The notes beneath the pieces are model-generated. The model saw nothing but the letters and a program-made list of their open reading frames with translations. It did no database searches and was not told the DNA's origin. Shown piece by piece: positions 33,855 through 42,253 of a stretch of 64,000 bases of DNA. The DNA comes from Paracoccaceae bacterium (GTDB lineage Bacteria > Pseudomonadota > Alphaproteobacteria > Rhodobacterales > Rhodobacteraceae), in contig PWZT01000026.1 in NCBI GenBank assembly GCA_003567315.1, forward strand, positions 32,430-96,429, given 5' to 3'. Position 1 is the stretch's first letter; each line of letters begins with the position of its first letter. Made by a program: the position numbers and the translations under genes.

Positions 33855-34055
33855 ATGAAGAAAATCGCACTTGCTGCCGCGCTGTCGGTTGCTGCCACAT
33901 CGGCATTTGCTGGTTCGCACAGCAAAATGGGCAAATACTCGGAGCCGGTTATCGAGCCCGCAGTGGTTGTTGAAGAAACCCGCGGCACTTCGGGCGGCAT
34001 CATTGTCCCGATCATGCTGCTCCTGATCATCGCTGCTGCTGCTGCATCACGCTGA
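33855..34055 (+). CDS. 66-residue exported membrane-anchored small protein
   Basis: Starts MKKIALAAALSVAATSAFAG, a good Sec signal peptide with cleavage after AFA, then a short polar part (SHSKMGKYSEPVIEPAVVVEE), then a C-terminal hydrophobic helix IIVPIMLLLIIAAAAAS. TGGAGG lies 6-8 bases upstream of the ATG, and an intrinsic terminator follows the stop, so this is a real monocistronic gene. I recall ferrichrome-like short proteins of this shape in Rhodobacterales only vaguely; the function is unknown. The mature protein would be about 47 residues in the inner membrane. Confidence 0.8.
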   Translation: MKKIALAAALSVAATSAFAGSHSKMGKYSEPVIEPAVVVEETRGTSGGIIVPIMLLLIIAAAAASR

Positions 34056-34083
34056 TCCGACTGGCATATTGCCGGAATTGACG

Positions 34084-34114
34084 AAAGGTGGCAGGGATAC
34101 CGGCCACCTTTTTT
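34084..34114. terminator. intrinsic terminator after the small protein gene
   Basis: AAAGGTGGC / GCCACCTTT stem (9 bp) with a ten-base loop and a TTTTTT run on the plus strand, 28 bp after the small gene's stop. The AAAGG side also gives a U-run for hemH transcripts on the minus strand. Confidence 0.85.
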
Positions 34115-34155
34115 CGTGTCTGCACCTGTGTTTGGGTGCGCTGGCGTAGACAGGT

Positions 34156-35277
34156 CTATCCGCCTGTCCAGCCTTTCAGATTCGATTCGATGATCTCGTT
34201 GAGTGCCGCGATGTGAGCGTCATCATCGTTCAGGCAGGGAATATAGGTGAAATGCTCGCCACCCGCCTCCTCGAAGCTTTCGCAGATCTCCTCATTGATC
34301 TCTTCCAGCGTTTCGATGCAATCGGCTGAGAAGGCCGGCGCGATCACGGCCAACCGCTTCACGCCCTGTTTCGCCAGATCCGCGACATGATCCACTGTAT
34401 AGGGCCGCAGCCATTCCTCGCTGCCGAAGACCGACTGGAAGGTGGTCTGGATCTTGCCCTCTTCCCAGCCCAACTCCTCGCGCAAAAGGCGGGTCGTTTT
34501 CTGACACTGGCAATGATAGGGGTCACCCTCCAGCAGGTAGCGCTTGGGCATTCCGTGATAGGAGGCCACCAGCACCTCGGGCTTTTCCTCCATCGCATCA
34601 TAGGCTCGCTGGACTGAAGCCGCGAGCGCCTTGATATAACTCGGATGGTCGAAATAGGGTGCCACGGTCCGTGCGGCGGGCTGCATCTTCTGCTCCATCA
34701 GCGCGCGGAAGAACTGGTCGCAGGCCGTGGCCGAAGTCGCGCCTGCGTAATGCGGATAAAGCGGGAAGAAGAGGATCTTCTCGCCCCCCGCCGCGACCAT
34801 CGCGTCGACCTTGGACTTGGTCGACGGGTTGCCATAGCGCATGCAGAAATCCACCATCACATCATCGCCGAACCGCGCGGCGATCACTTCCGCGAGTTTG
34901 GCGGTCTGATCCTTGGTGATGGTCATCAAAGGGCTTTCGCCCTTGTCGTGATTCCAGATGGATTTGTAATTCGCGCCCGAGGTGAAGGGCCGCTTCGTCA
35001 AGATGATGAGTTGCAGCAGCGGCTGCCACTTCCACGCCGGGTAGTCGATCACGCGCTTGTCGGACAGAAACTCGTTCAGATAGCGCCGCATCGACCAGTA
35101 ATCGTAATTGTCGGGCGTGCCGAGATTGGCCAGAAGCACACCGATCTTGGCCTGCGGCACGGGGGGGTGATCCGCGCCCGCATGGGCGAGCCGCCCCTCA
35201 CCGGGCTGATCCATATGCACCGGGCAGCGCGCGGACTGGCTGTGTGGCTTCGCATCAAGCATGGCGGTGTCCTTCAT
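34156..35277 (-). CDS. hemH: ferrochelatase (HemH)
   Basis: 373-residue enzyme inserting Fe2+ into protoporphyrin IX, the branch-point competitor of Mg chelatase. The start MKDTAMLD is chosen because GGGAG precedes it; earlier and later ATGs exist. The N-terminus has a non-conserved extension of about 35 residues before KIGVLLANLGTPDNYDYWSMRRYL. The catalytic His is in ASYHGMPKRY, and FQSVFGSEEWLRPYT and IAPAFSADCIETLEEI match the family. There are several cysteines near the middle and end, possibly cluster-related but not proven. Confidence 0.95.
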   Translation of the reverse strand: MKDTAMLDAKPHSQSARCPVHMDQPGEGRLAHAGADHPPVPQAKIGVLLANLGTPDNYDYWSMRRYLNEFLSDKRVIDYPAWKWQPLLQLIILTKRPFTSGANYKSIWNHDKGESPLMTITKDQTAKLAEVIAARFGDDVMVDFCMRYGNPSTKSKVDAMVAAGGEKILFFPLYPHYAGATSATACDQFFRALMEQKMQPAARTVAPYFDHPSYIKALAASVQRAYDAMEEKPEVLVASYHGMPKRYLLEGDPYHCQCQKTTRLLREELGWEEGKIQTTFQSVFGSEEWLRPYTVDHVADLAKQGVKRLAVIAPAFSADCIETLEEINEEICESFEEAGGEHFTYIPCLNDDDAHIAALNEIIESNLKGWTGG

Positions 35278-35337
35278 ACCATATCTCCCGGCACAGTTTA
35301 CGGCTTTTGTTGCCATGTAACGGGTTTGGCCCGGGAA

Positions 35338-36180
35338 TCAATCTTTCCGGGGGATTTTGACCTGATCGGGCAGCGGCGCTTCCTCAGTGCCCAATGCATC
35401 GGCAAGCCGCGTGGTCGCTGAGCCAGGGCGCAGCGGCTTGGGCTGGCTGTCATCGGGCGCCCATCCGGTCAGGAAGATCAGATCGAAACTCGCCCGCAGC
35501 CGCCCATCCGCATCCATGTGATGCTGCGCGTAAAGCTCGGACGTGCGGGCGAAAAGCGCGCGCGGGGTGAAGCTGCGACGTCTTGCCGCAAGCGCATTGC
35601 GCTCGCCCATCCCGCGCAGATCGGCATAGAGGGCGTCGAGCCGTCCATAGGCCACCTGCTGACCGATGAGGTCGGCGACCGGCAGGGCGAAACCTGCGCG
35701 CTGCAACAGCCCGCCCAGATCGCGGATCTCGGCCATCGGCAGCACCCGCGGGCTCAGCCCGCCCGTGATCTCGCTCTCCGCCTGCGCCAGACAGGCGCGC
35801 AATTCGGCGAGGGTTTGACCGCCAGGCAGGACGCCCAGAAACAACCCGTCGGGGCGCAGCGCGCGGCGCGCCTGCACAAGCTGGCCCACAGGGTCGGCGG
35901 CCCAATGCAGCGCCATGGCATGGATCACCAGATCATGCGCGCCCGCTTCCAGATCGAGCACTTCACTGTCCGCGACCAGCCGCGCATCAGGCAGAAACCC
36001 GGCCCAGTAGTCAGGATGCCCGGTGATGATGGCGGGCTGCGCGAACTGCCTGTTAACCTCGGCGAGCCTAAACTGAAGCTCCTCGCGGGCGATGTCGTGC
36101 AGAAACATCTCGCCCGATGCGCGGGCGCGATGGTGCGCGAGGGCCTTGCGGTCGGTCAGATCGGGCGGGGCGTGTGACAT
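35338..36180 (-). CDS. SAM-dependent methyltransferase (BioC/NDUFAF5-like)
   Basis: 280-residue protein with a class I methyltransferase core. It begins RKALAHHRARA, like the NDUFAF5-type proteins of alphaproteobacteria, and has DLVIHAMALHWAADPVGQLVQARRALRPDGLFLGVLPGG (motifs IV-V) in the middle. NDUFAF5 acts in complex I assembly and BioC in biotin synthesis; neither context is present, so the substrate is open. The ATG at 36180 is preferred over a long in-frame extension. It is divergent from comF by 33 bp. Confidence 0.8.
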   Translation of the reverse strand: MSHAPPDLTDRKALAHHRARASGEMFLHDIAREELQFRLAEVNRQFAQPAIITGHPDYWAGFLPDARLVADSEVLDLEAGAHDLVIHAMALHWAADPVGQLVQARRALRPDGLFLGVLPGGQTLAELRACLAQAESEITGGLSPRVLPMAEIRDLGGLLQRAGFALPVADLIGQQVAYGRLDALYADLRGMGERNALAARRRSFTPRALFARTSELYAQHHMDADGRLRASFDLIFLTGWAPDDSQPKPLRPGSATTRLADALGTEEAPLPDQVKIPRKD

Positions 36181-36213
36181 GCTGCGGTGGTCTGTAATGG
36201 AGCGACAAGACGA

Positions 36214-36975
36214 ATGCAAAACATTGTGCCGCAGGCGATAAAGGCAAGCCACGCGCTGGCACAGGGCGTTTTGCGCGGGCTCTATCCGCCGCATTGCCTG
36301 ACCTGCGATGAGCTGGTGGAGGAGCACGGTGCGTTCTGCGCGCGCTGCTGGCCGGAGGTGGCCTTCATCGACGGCACCTGTTGCGACAGTTGCGGCTTGC
36401 CGCTACCGGGCCAGTCCGAGGGCAGCCCGATCCATTGCGACGAGTGCCTGACACTCGCTCGCCCCTGGGATCAGGGCCGCGCGGTCATGCTCTATGCGGG
36501 GCGTGCGCGCCAGATCGTGCTGGGGCTGAAGCATCACGACCGACAGGATCTCGCCCGCCCGGCCGCGCGCTGGATGGCACGCGTGGCAGCACCCCTGATC
36601 CGCCCCGACATGCTGGTGGCGCCGATCCCGCTGCATTGGCTGCGCTTTGCCTTGCGGCGCTACAATCAAGCCGCTTTGCTGAGCAGCCGGTTGGCGCGCG
36701 AGCTTTCGCTGGCGCATTGTCCCGATCTGCTGCTGCGCTGCCGTGCCACAGGCAGTCAGGACGGGCGTGGGCGAATGGGGCGGTTTGCCAATGTCGCAGA
36801 TGCCTTCGAACCCCATCCCCGCCACGTCCACAAGATGGCGGGCCGGGATATTCTGCTGGTCGATGATGTCATGACCGCAGGTGCCACTTTCGCCGCCGCC
36901 GCCGAGACCTGCCTTGCCCATGGCGCGGCGTCGGTCCGGGTCCTCGCGCTGGCACGCGTTGCAAGAGCGCAGTGA
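36214..36975 (+). CDS. ComF family phosphoribosyltransferase-like protein
   Basis: 253 residues: an N-terminal double zinc-finger-like Cys set (CLTCDELVEEHGAFCARC and CDSCGLPL...CDEC) followed by a phosphoribosyltransferase domain with the PRPP loop ILLVDDVMTAGATFAAAAE. ComF proteins are linked to DNA uptake and are widely conserved even in non-competent bacteria. The ATG at 36214 is favoured over a GTG nine codons upstream. It begins a probable operon with grxC and the nitrilase. Confidence 0.9.
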   Translation: MQNIVPQAIKASHALAQGVLRGLYPPHCLTCDELVEEHGAFCARCWPEVAFIDGTCCDSCGLPLPGQSEGSPIHCDECLTLARPWDQGRAVMLYAGRARQIVLGLKHHDRQDLARPAARWMARVAAPLIRPDMLVAPIPLHWLRFALRRYNQAALLSSRLARELSLAHCPDLLLRCRATGSQDGRGRMGRFANVADAFEPHPRHVHKMAGRDILLVDDVMTAGATFAAAAETCLAHGAASVRVLALARVARAQ

Positions 36976-37018
36976 TGAGCTATAGTGCGCGCAAATCCCA
37001 CCAAAGTGAGCGCGCGCG

Positions 37019-37276
37019 ATGCAAGCAGTCGAAATCTACACCTCGCCGCTATGTGGCTTTTGTCATGCTGCAAAGCGGCTGCTCAAGTCGAAAGGGGCCA
37101 GCTTTTCCGAAATAGACCTGGCGCGCCAGCCCGAGCGGCGCTCCGAGATGCTCTCGCGTTCGGGCGGCGCGCGGACGGTGCCGCAGATCTTCATCGGGGA
37201 GATTCATGTCGGCGGTTGTGACGAGCTATATGCGCTGGAGAAAGCGGGAAAGCTCGACCCGATGCTGAAAGGCTGA
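37019..37276 (+). CDS. grxC: glutaredoxin 3 (GrxC)
   Basis: 85-residue thiol-disulfide oxidoreductase. The active site is CGFC in IYTSPLCGFCHAAKRLL, with TVPQIFIGEIHVGGCDEL (cis-Pro and glutathione-binding region) further on. It is of normal length and ends 4 bp before the nitrilase gene, so the two are co-transcribed. In alphaproteobacteria this gene often follows comF. Confidence 0.95.
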   Translation: MQAVEIYTSPLCGFCHAAKRLLKSKGASFSEIDLARQPERRSEMLSRSGGARTVPQIFIGEIHVGGCDELYALEKAGKLDPMLKG

Positions 37277-37280
37277 CGCC

Positions 37281-38144
37281 ATGACCATCGCGGCGGCGTT
37301 GATCCAGATGACCTCGAGCGATGATCCCGCCAGCAATCTGGCCGTCACGCGCGGCTATCTGCAACAGGCCGCCGCCGCCGGCGCGCAGATCGCATTGACC
37401 CCTGAGGTCACGAATTGTGTGTCAACCAGCCGAACGCATCAGGACAGCGTGCTGCAGCACGAAGAGGGCGATATGACCCTCGCAGGGCTGCGGCAGGAGG
37501 CGCGCGCGCTGGGGATCTGGGTGCTCATCGGCTCGCTCGCGCTCAAGACGGAGGATGCCGAGGGGCGCTTTGCAAACCGCTCGTTCCTGATCGACCCCAA
37601 GGGCGACATCAGGGCACGCTACGACAAGATCCATATGTTCGATGTGCAGGTCTCACCGACCGAGACCTATCGCGAATCCGCCGGCTTTCGGCCCGGTGCG
37701 GCGGCGGTCACAGTCGAAACCGAGCTTGCGAATTTCGGGCTGAGCGTCTGCTACGATCTGCGCTTTCCTCATCTTTTCCGCGCGCTGGCCAAGGCCGGGG
37801 CCGAGATCCTGACCATCCCGTCAGCCTTCAGCCCTGTCACGGGGGCCGCGCATTGGGAAACGCTCCTGCGCGCGCGCGCCATCGAGACAGGCTGTTTCGT
37901 GCTGGCCCCCGCCCAGACCGGGCAGCACCCCGCGCAAGCCGGGCGCGGTCGCAAGACGCATGGCCATGCGATGGCCGTGGCGCCCTGGGGGGAGGTGCTT
38001 CTCGATATGGGCACCGCGCCCGGCATCGGGATGGTCCAGCTTGATCTGGCCGAGGTGGTCGCCGCGCGCGACCGCGTGCCCGCGCTCTTTCATGACCGCC
38101 CGTTCAGCACGCCACATGGCGGATCAGCCGAGGGGTCACGATGA
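37281..38144 (+). CDS. carbon-nitrogen hydrolase (Nit1/Nit2 type)
   Basis: 287-residue nitrilase-superfamily enzyme with the Glu-Lys-Cys triad: Glu in LTPEVTN, Lys in YDKIHMFDV and Cys in LSVCYDLRFPHL. Nit proteins of this type are deaminated-glutathione amidases, repairing a transaminase by-product of glutathione; the neighbouring glutaredoxin fits a glutathione link. The stop overlaps the marR-like start as ATGA. Confidence 0.92.
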   Translation: MTIAAALIQMTSSDDPASNLAVTRGYLQQAAAAGAQIALTPEVTNCVSTSRTHQDSVLQHEEGDMTLAGLRQEARALGIWVLIGSLALKTEDAEGRFANRSFLIDPKGDIRARYDKIHMFDVQVSPTETYRESAGFRPGAAAVTVETELANFGLSVCYDLRFPHLFRALAKAGAEILTIPSAFSPVTGAAHWETLLRARAIETGCFVLAPAQTGQHPAQAGRGRKTHGHAMAVAPWGEVLLDMGTAPGIGMVQLDLAEVVAARDRVPALFHDRPFSTPHGGSAEGSR

Positions 38145-38590
38145 AGAACCCGCGTCGAGATCTCGCCAATGTGCTTTTCAGCGAATTGCTGATGGCCGAC
38201 CAGCTTGCCCGCAACCGCCTGTCGAAAGTGCTGCCCAAAGGCATGGAATTGTCGCATTTCGGGGTGCTCAACCTGCTCTCGCGGCTGCAAACCGAGATGA
38301 CGCCCGCCGAACTCGCCCGCGCCTTTCATGTCACGCGCGGGGCCATGACCAACACGCTCAACAAACTCGAATGGGCGGGGTATGTGCATATCCGCCCGGA
38401 CTGGGATGATGCAAGGCGCAAGATGGTGGCGATCAGCCCTGCGGGGCGTGCCGCGCGCGATGCGGCGCTTGCTGCAATCACGCCGCTTATCGATGATGCT
38501 GTCCAGAAGCTCGGTGAAGACCGCGTGCGCCAGACTGTGCCCGTGCTGCGCAGCCTGCGTCAGAGCCTTGGCGCGGATGACGCGCCGTGA
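38141..38590 (+). CDS. MarR-family transcriptional regulator
   Basis: 149 residues with a winged helix: helix region MELSHFGVLNLLSRLQTEMTPAELARAF, recognition helix HVTRGAMTNTLNKLEWAGYV, and a wing HIRPDWDDARRKMVAISPAGR. MarR proteins are dimeric repressors that respond to phenolic or other small ligands. Translation is coupled to the nitrilase gene. The target is unknown. Confidence 0.88.
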   Translation: MKNPRRDLANVLFSELLMADQLARNRLSKVLPKGMELSHFGVLNLLSRLQTEMTPAELARAFHVTRGAMTNTLNKLEWAGYVHIRPDWDDARRKMVAISPAGRAARDAALAAITPLIDDAVQKLGEDRVRQTVPVLRSLRQSLGADDAP

Positions 38591-38832
38591 TGCGCGATCT
38601 GTGCCGCATCAAACAGCAAAATCAGCGGGTACACGCAGGAATTACCTGCAATCGGCTTGCAGACTGCCGCTCAGTTGTGCTGTCTTGAGCGGATGCAATT
38701 ATCAGTGTGTGACACAGCCACAGCCGCACTCCAGTTTGCGTTGCGGGACCATAGGGTGATCGGCGTGAGAGGCAGCGGGCCTGGCGTGCTGTTCCGCGCT
38801 GACAAGTCCATGGCGCCGGGACCACGTCACGC

Positions 38833-40557
38833 ATGATCCAGCGCCTTGCGAAATTGCGCGTGCCTGCGCCTCTGCTCCCGCATCCGCGCCTGCCCGCGAT
38901 GTTTCTGGGGACAGTGTTTTTCATCGCCTCGCTCACGCCCAGCCTTGTGCCGCGTGAAACGCTGGTGCAGGCGGTTTTGAGTGGCGTGAGCCTCGCCGCG
39001 GGCTACGCCATCGGCATTATGCTGGCCGCGCTGTGGCATCGGCTGGAGTTTCCGCATCTGCCCGAACGCGCGCAGATCCGCCTGCGCATTGCGATGGGCG
39101 CCATATGCGTTCTGGCCGGGGCCGTGGCGCTCTGGCAGGCGTCGGAATGGCAAAACGGTCTGCGCGCCCTGATGGAAATGCCACCCGTGGAGACAGTGCG
39201 ACCGCTCACCATTGCGGCTGTTTCCGCGCTGGTCTTCCTGCTGCTTGTCTGGGGCGCGCGGCTGTCGTGGTTTCTGGTGCAGAAGCTCGCTGCCATGCTG
39301 TCGCGCGTTCTTCCTGGCCCGCAGGCCTTTCTTGTGGCGCTCACACTGACTGCGCTCCTGTTCTGGAATATCGGCAATGGTGTGCTGGTGCGCAGTGCCT
39401 TCACCACGGCGGACCGTATCTATGCAGGGCTCGACCGCGCCTTTGAGGAAACAAGCCCGCGCCCTGAAGGCCCGCTCAAGACAGGCGGGCCGGACTCGAT
39501 CCTGAACTGGGAGGATCTGGGGCGCACAGGCCGCGCGATGATCGCCGCAGGCCCTGATCAGGCCGCGATCGAGGCCGCCACCGGCAGCCCCGCGCTGGAG
39601 CCGCTGCGCGTCTATGTCGGCCTCAATTCTGCGCCCGATCCCACCGCGCGGGCGCGGCTTGCGTTGCTGGAGTTGCAACGCATCAATGCGTTCGAGCGCA
39701 GCACATTGGTCATCGCCACCCCCACCGGCACGGGGACAGTGAACCGTTTCGGCCAGCAGGCGCTGGAATATGTGCTGCATGGCGATGTGGCGACCGTTTC
39801 GGTACAGTATTCCTACGTCGCAAGCTGGATTTCGCTGCTGACGGACCCGGGATATGGCGTCGAGACCGCGCGCGCGGTCTTCTCGGCCATCTATGAGCAT
39901 TGGCGCAGCCTGCCCGAGGACACGCGCCCGGCGCTCTACCTCAACGGGCTGAGCCTTGGTGCGCTCAATTCCGAACTGAGCCATGATTTGTATCAGGTGG
40001 TGGGCGACCCGTTCGATGGCGCACTCTGGGTCGGCCCGCCCTTCAACAGCCCGACTTGGTCCGAGGTCACCCACAACCGCAATCCCGGCACCCCGGCCTG
40101 GCGGCCGAGCTACCGCGATGGGCGTGCGGTGCGCTTCATGAATCAATCCGGCGAGACACCCGATGCCCGCGCGCCCTGGGGCAGTTTCCGCATTCTTTAT
40201 CTGCAATATCCCAGCGACGCCGTGACCTTCTTCGACCCGCGTGCAGTCTGGCGGCGGCCAGCCTGGATGTCCGGCCCGCGCGCGCCCGATGTCTCGCCCG
40301 ATTTCCGCTGGTTGCCCGTGGTGACATCATTGCAACTCGCGAAGGACATGATGACCGCGATCAAGCCCCCGCGCGGCTATGGCCACCGTTACAGCTTCGA
40401 CAGCTTCGTGCGCGCCTGGGCCATGATCCTGGATCACGCGGACTGGACGCCCGAGGCCATTGATGCGCTTGTCGCCCATGTCGAGGCGCTGGACGCGGAA
40501 GAGCCCGGGGCGGATGAACTGGCCGACGCGCCCCGCGAGGATGCGAGCGACTCCTGA
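38833..40557 (+). CDS. alpha/beta-hydrolase-family membrane protein (Abhydrolase_9 type)
   Basis: 574 residues. The N-terminal 200 residues contain about four hydrophobic helices; the C-terminal part resembles a serine hydrolase, with the likely nucleophile in LYLNGLSLGALNSE (G-L-S-L-G) and a closing segment RYSFDSFVRAWAMIL. This combination fits the Abhydrolase_9 family, whose activity is undefined. The ATG at 38833 is the first good start, 242 bp after the marR-like gene in a region where I saw no other feature. Confidence 0.82.
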   Translation: MIQRLAKLRVPAPLLPHPRLPAMFLGTVFFIASLTPSLVPRETLVQAVLSGVSLAAGYAIGIMLAALWHRLEFPHLPERAQIRLRIAMGAICVLAGAVALWQASEWQNGLRALMEMPPVETVRPLTIAAVSALVFLLLVWGARLSWFLVQKLAAMLSRVLPGPQAFLVALTLTALLFWNIGNGVLVRSAFTTADRIYAGLDRAFEETSPRPEGPLKTGGPDSILNWEDLGRTGRAMIAAGPDQAAIEAATGSPALEPLRVYVGLNSAPDPTARARLALLELQRINAFERSTLVIATPTGTGTVNRFGQQALEYVLHGDVATVSVQYSYVASWISLLTDPGYGVETARAVFSAIYEHWRSLPEDTRPALYLNGLSLGALNSELSHDLYQVVGDPFDGALWVGPPFNSPTWSEVTHNRNPGTPAWRPSYRDGRAVRFMNQSGETPDARAPWGSFRILYLQYPSDAVTFFDPRAVWRRPAWMSGPRAPDVSPDFRWLPVVTSLQLAKDMMTAIKPPRGYGHRYSFDSFVRAWAMILDHADWTPEAIDALVAHVEALDAEEPGADELADAPREDASDS

Positions 40558-40709
40558 GAAATCCGGCATAAACCCGCCTGAATCCATACCCGCACGGCAC
40601 TGTGTGTTGCCGGGCGGACCGGGCTTGCTACCTTGCCAATGTATGACCTGACACCTTGCGCCGGGCAGGATGTCTCCGCTCGAAACGCAGACTGACCGAG
40701 GGCAAGTCA

Positions 40710-41876
40710 ATGACCAAGGCCAGCAAACAGCGCGACACCAAGCTCGACACGTTGCGGGCAACGGTGCTGTGCGTGGTCGTCATCATGAACATGATGACGC
40801 TTTCCGGGCTCGCCTATATGAGCCCCGAAATGCGCGACGACATGCTGGGCGCGGCGGATCGTTGGGCGTGGTCGTTTCTGAACGTGTTTCTGGATGGCAA
40901 GGCGCTCGCGGCCTTCTCCTTCATGTTCGGGCTGAGTTTCAGCATGATCCTGCAGCGCGCCGGGCGCGCGGGGGAGACCTTCGTTGCGCGGTTCCTGCGC
41001 CGGTTTCTGGTGCTCGGGCTGATCGGGCTGTTCAACGCGATCTTCCTTTTCTGGGCTGATATCCTGATGACTTATGCGCTGCTTGGCTTGGCCCTGCCAT
41101 TCGCCGCGCGATTGTCGCAGCGGATGCTGGTCACGCTGGGCGCCGGGCTTGTGCTGGCGGGGCCCTTCGCGCTGATTCTGAGCGGGGTGGAGCCACCTGC
41201 GCCCGTGCCCGAAGGGCAGACCGAAAGCCTGGAGGCCTATGCCTCGCCTTCTTACGCCGATACGGTCAGCCAGAACCTCGAAATGGTGACCGGGGCAGGG
41301 GACACGGCCAGCGGCACGCTGCTCTTGCGTCTCTTTACCCTGTCTGGGCTGTTTCTGCTTGGGCTCGCGGTCGGCCGCAGCCGCCTGCCGGGGCAGGTTA
41401 CCGAGAAGCGCGCGATGCTTGCGCGTCTTGGCGCGCTATCGCTGGCGCTCGGTCTGAGCGCCGGATTCGCGCTGAAGCTGATCGACACACCGCAGGGCGC
41501 GCTCTTCATGCTCTATCTCGAAACCCCGCTGATGGCGCTGGGTTATCTGATGCTGCTGGCCGCCGCGCTTTACGGGCGCGAGACCTGGTTGCACAGCTTG
41601 CTCGCGCCGCTTGGGCGGATGAGCCTGACAGGCTATCTCAGCGCCTCGCTTCTGGGCCAGCTCATCTTCTATGGCTGGGGATTCCAGCTGATCGGCGAGC
41701 TTGGCACGCTGGGCGTGATCGCGCTCGCGATCGCGACGGTTCTGGTGCTTGCAGGCTTCGCGCAGCTCTGGTTCCGGCATTTCCAGTATGGTCCTTGGGA
41801 ATGGCTCTGGCGCAGCCTCACCGATCTGCGTCCGCAACCGCTGGCGCGCAACGCCAAAACCGGCGAGAAGGCGTGA
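40710..41876 (+). CDS. DUF418-like polytopic membrane protein
   Basis: 388 residues with about ten hydrophobic segments. It begins RDTKLDTLRATVLCVVVIMNM, a variant of the R-x-x-x-LDxLRG opening of DUF418 and acyltransferase-3-like proteins, and ends with the DUF418-type GRMSLTGYLSASLLGQLIFYGWG and LWFRHFQYGPWEWLWRSLT. Such proteins are inner-membrane proteins of unknown function. The ATG at 40710 replaces an unsupported 18-codon extension. Confidence 0.85.
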   Translation: MTKASKQRDTKLDTLRATVLCVVVIMNMMTLSGLAYMSPEMRDDMLGAADRWAWSFLNVFLDGKALAAFSFMFGLSFSMILQRAGRAGETFVARFLRRFLVLGLIGLFNAIFLFWADILMTYALLGLALPFAARLSQRMLVTLGAGLVLAGPFALILSGVEPPAPVPEGQTESLEAYASPSYADTVSQNLEMVTGAGDTASGTLLLRLFTLSGLFLLGLAVGRSRLPGQVTEKRAMLARLGALSLALGLSAGFALKLIDTPQGALFMLYLETPLMALGYLMLLAAALYGRETWLHSLLAPLGRMSLTGYLSASLLGQLIFYGWGFQLIGELGTLGVIALAIATVLVLAGFAQLWFRHFQYGPWEWLWRSLTDLRPQPLARNAKTGEKA

Positions 41877-41961
41877 TCCCACCCGTGATGGGCAAGACCA
41901 ACTTGCGCTTGGCGCCCATGCCGCCTAGGTTCCCCACAGTCCCGACTAGCCGGAGTGCTTC

Positions 41962-42249
41962 ATGCTGTCCCTGATCCAGATTCTGCTGCTCGTCCTTGGT
42001 GTCGCGCAGTTCATCATCATCGTGCATATCATCCTGAGCTGGCTGATAAATTTCCAGGTCCTCAGCCTTGGCTCGCCGATTGTCGCCTCCATCTGGGACG
42101 GGCTGAACCGCCTGCTGGAGCCCATATATATGCGCATCCGCCAGTTTCTGCCCGATCTGGGCGGGATCGACCTCGCGCCGCTGGTTGCGCTCCTTGTGGT
42201 TTATGCCATCCGTATCGTGCTGATCAACAACATGGCGGTCTTCGTCTGA
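41962..42249 (+). CDS. YggT-family membrane protein
   Basis: 95 residues with two hydrophobic hairpin regions typical of YggT: IIIVHIILSWLINF near the N-terminus and LAPLVALLVVYAIRIVLI near the C-terminus, separated by WDGLNRLLEPIYMRIRQFLPDLGGID. The family is linked to cell-envelope and osmotic functions in bacteria and plastids. It is four bases upstream of recQ, so transcribed with it. Confidence 0.92.
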   Translation: MLSLIQILLLVLGVAQFIIIVHIILSWLINFQVLSLGSPIVASIWDGLNRLLEPIYMRIRQFLPDLGGIDLAPLVALLVVYAIRIVLINNMAVFV

Positions 42250-42253
42250 GACG

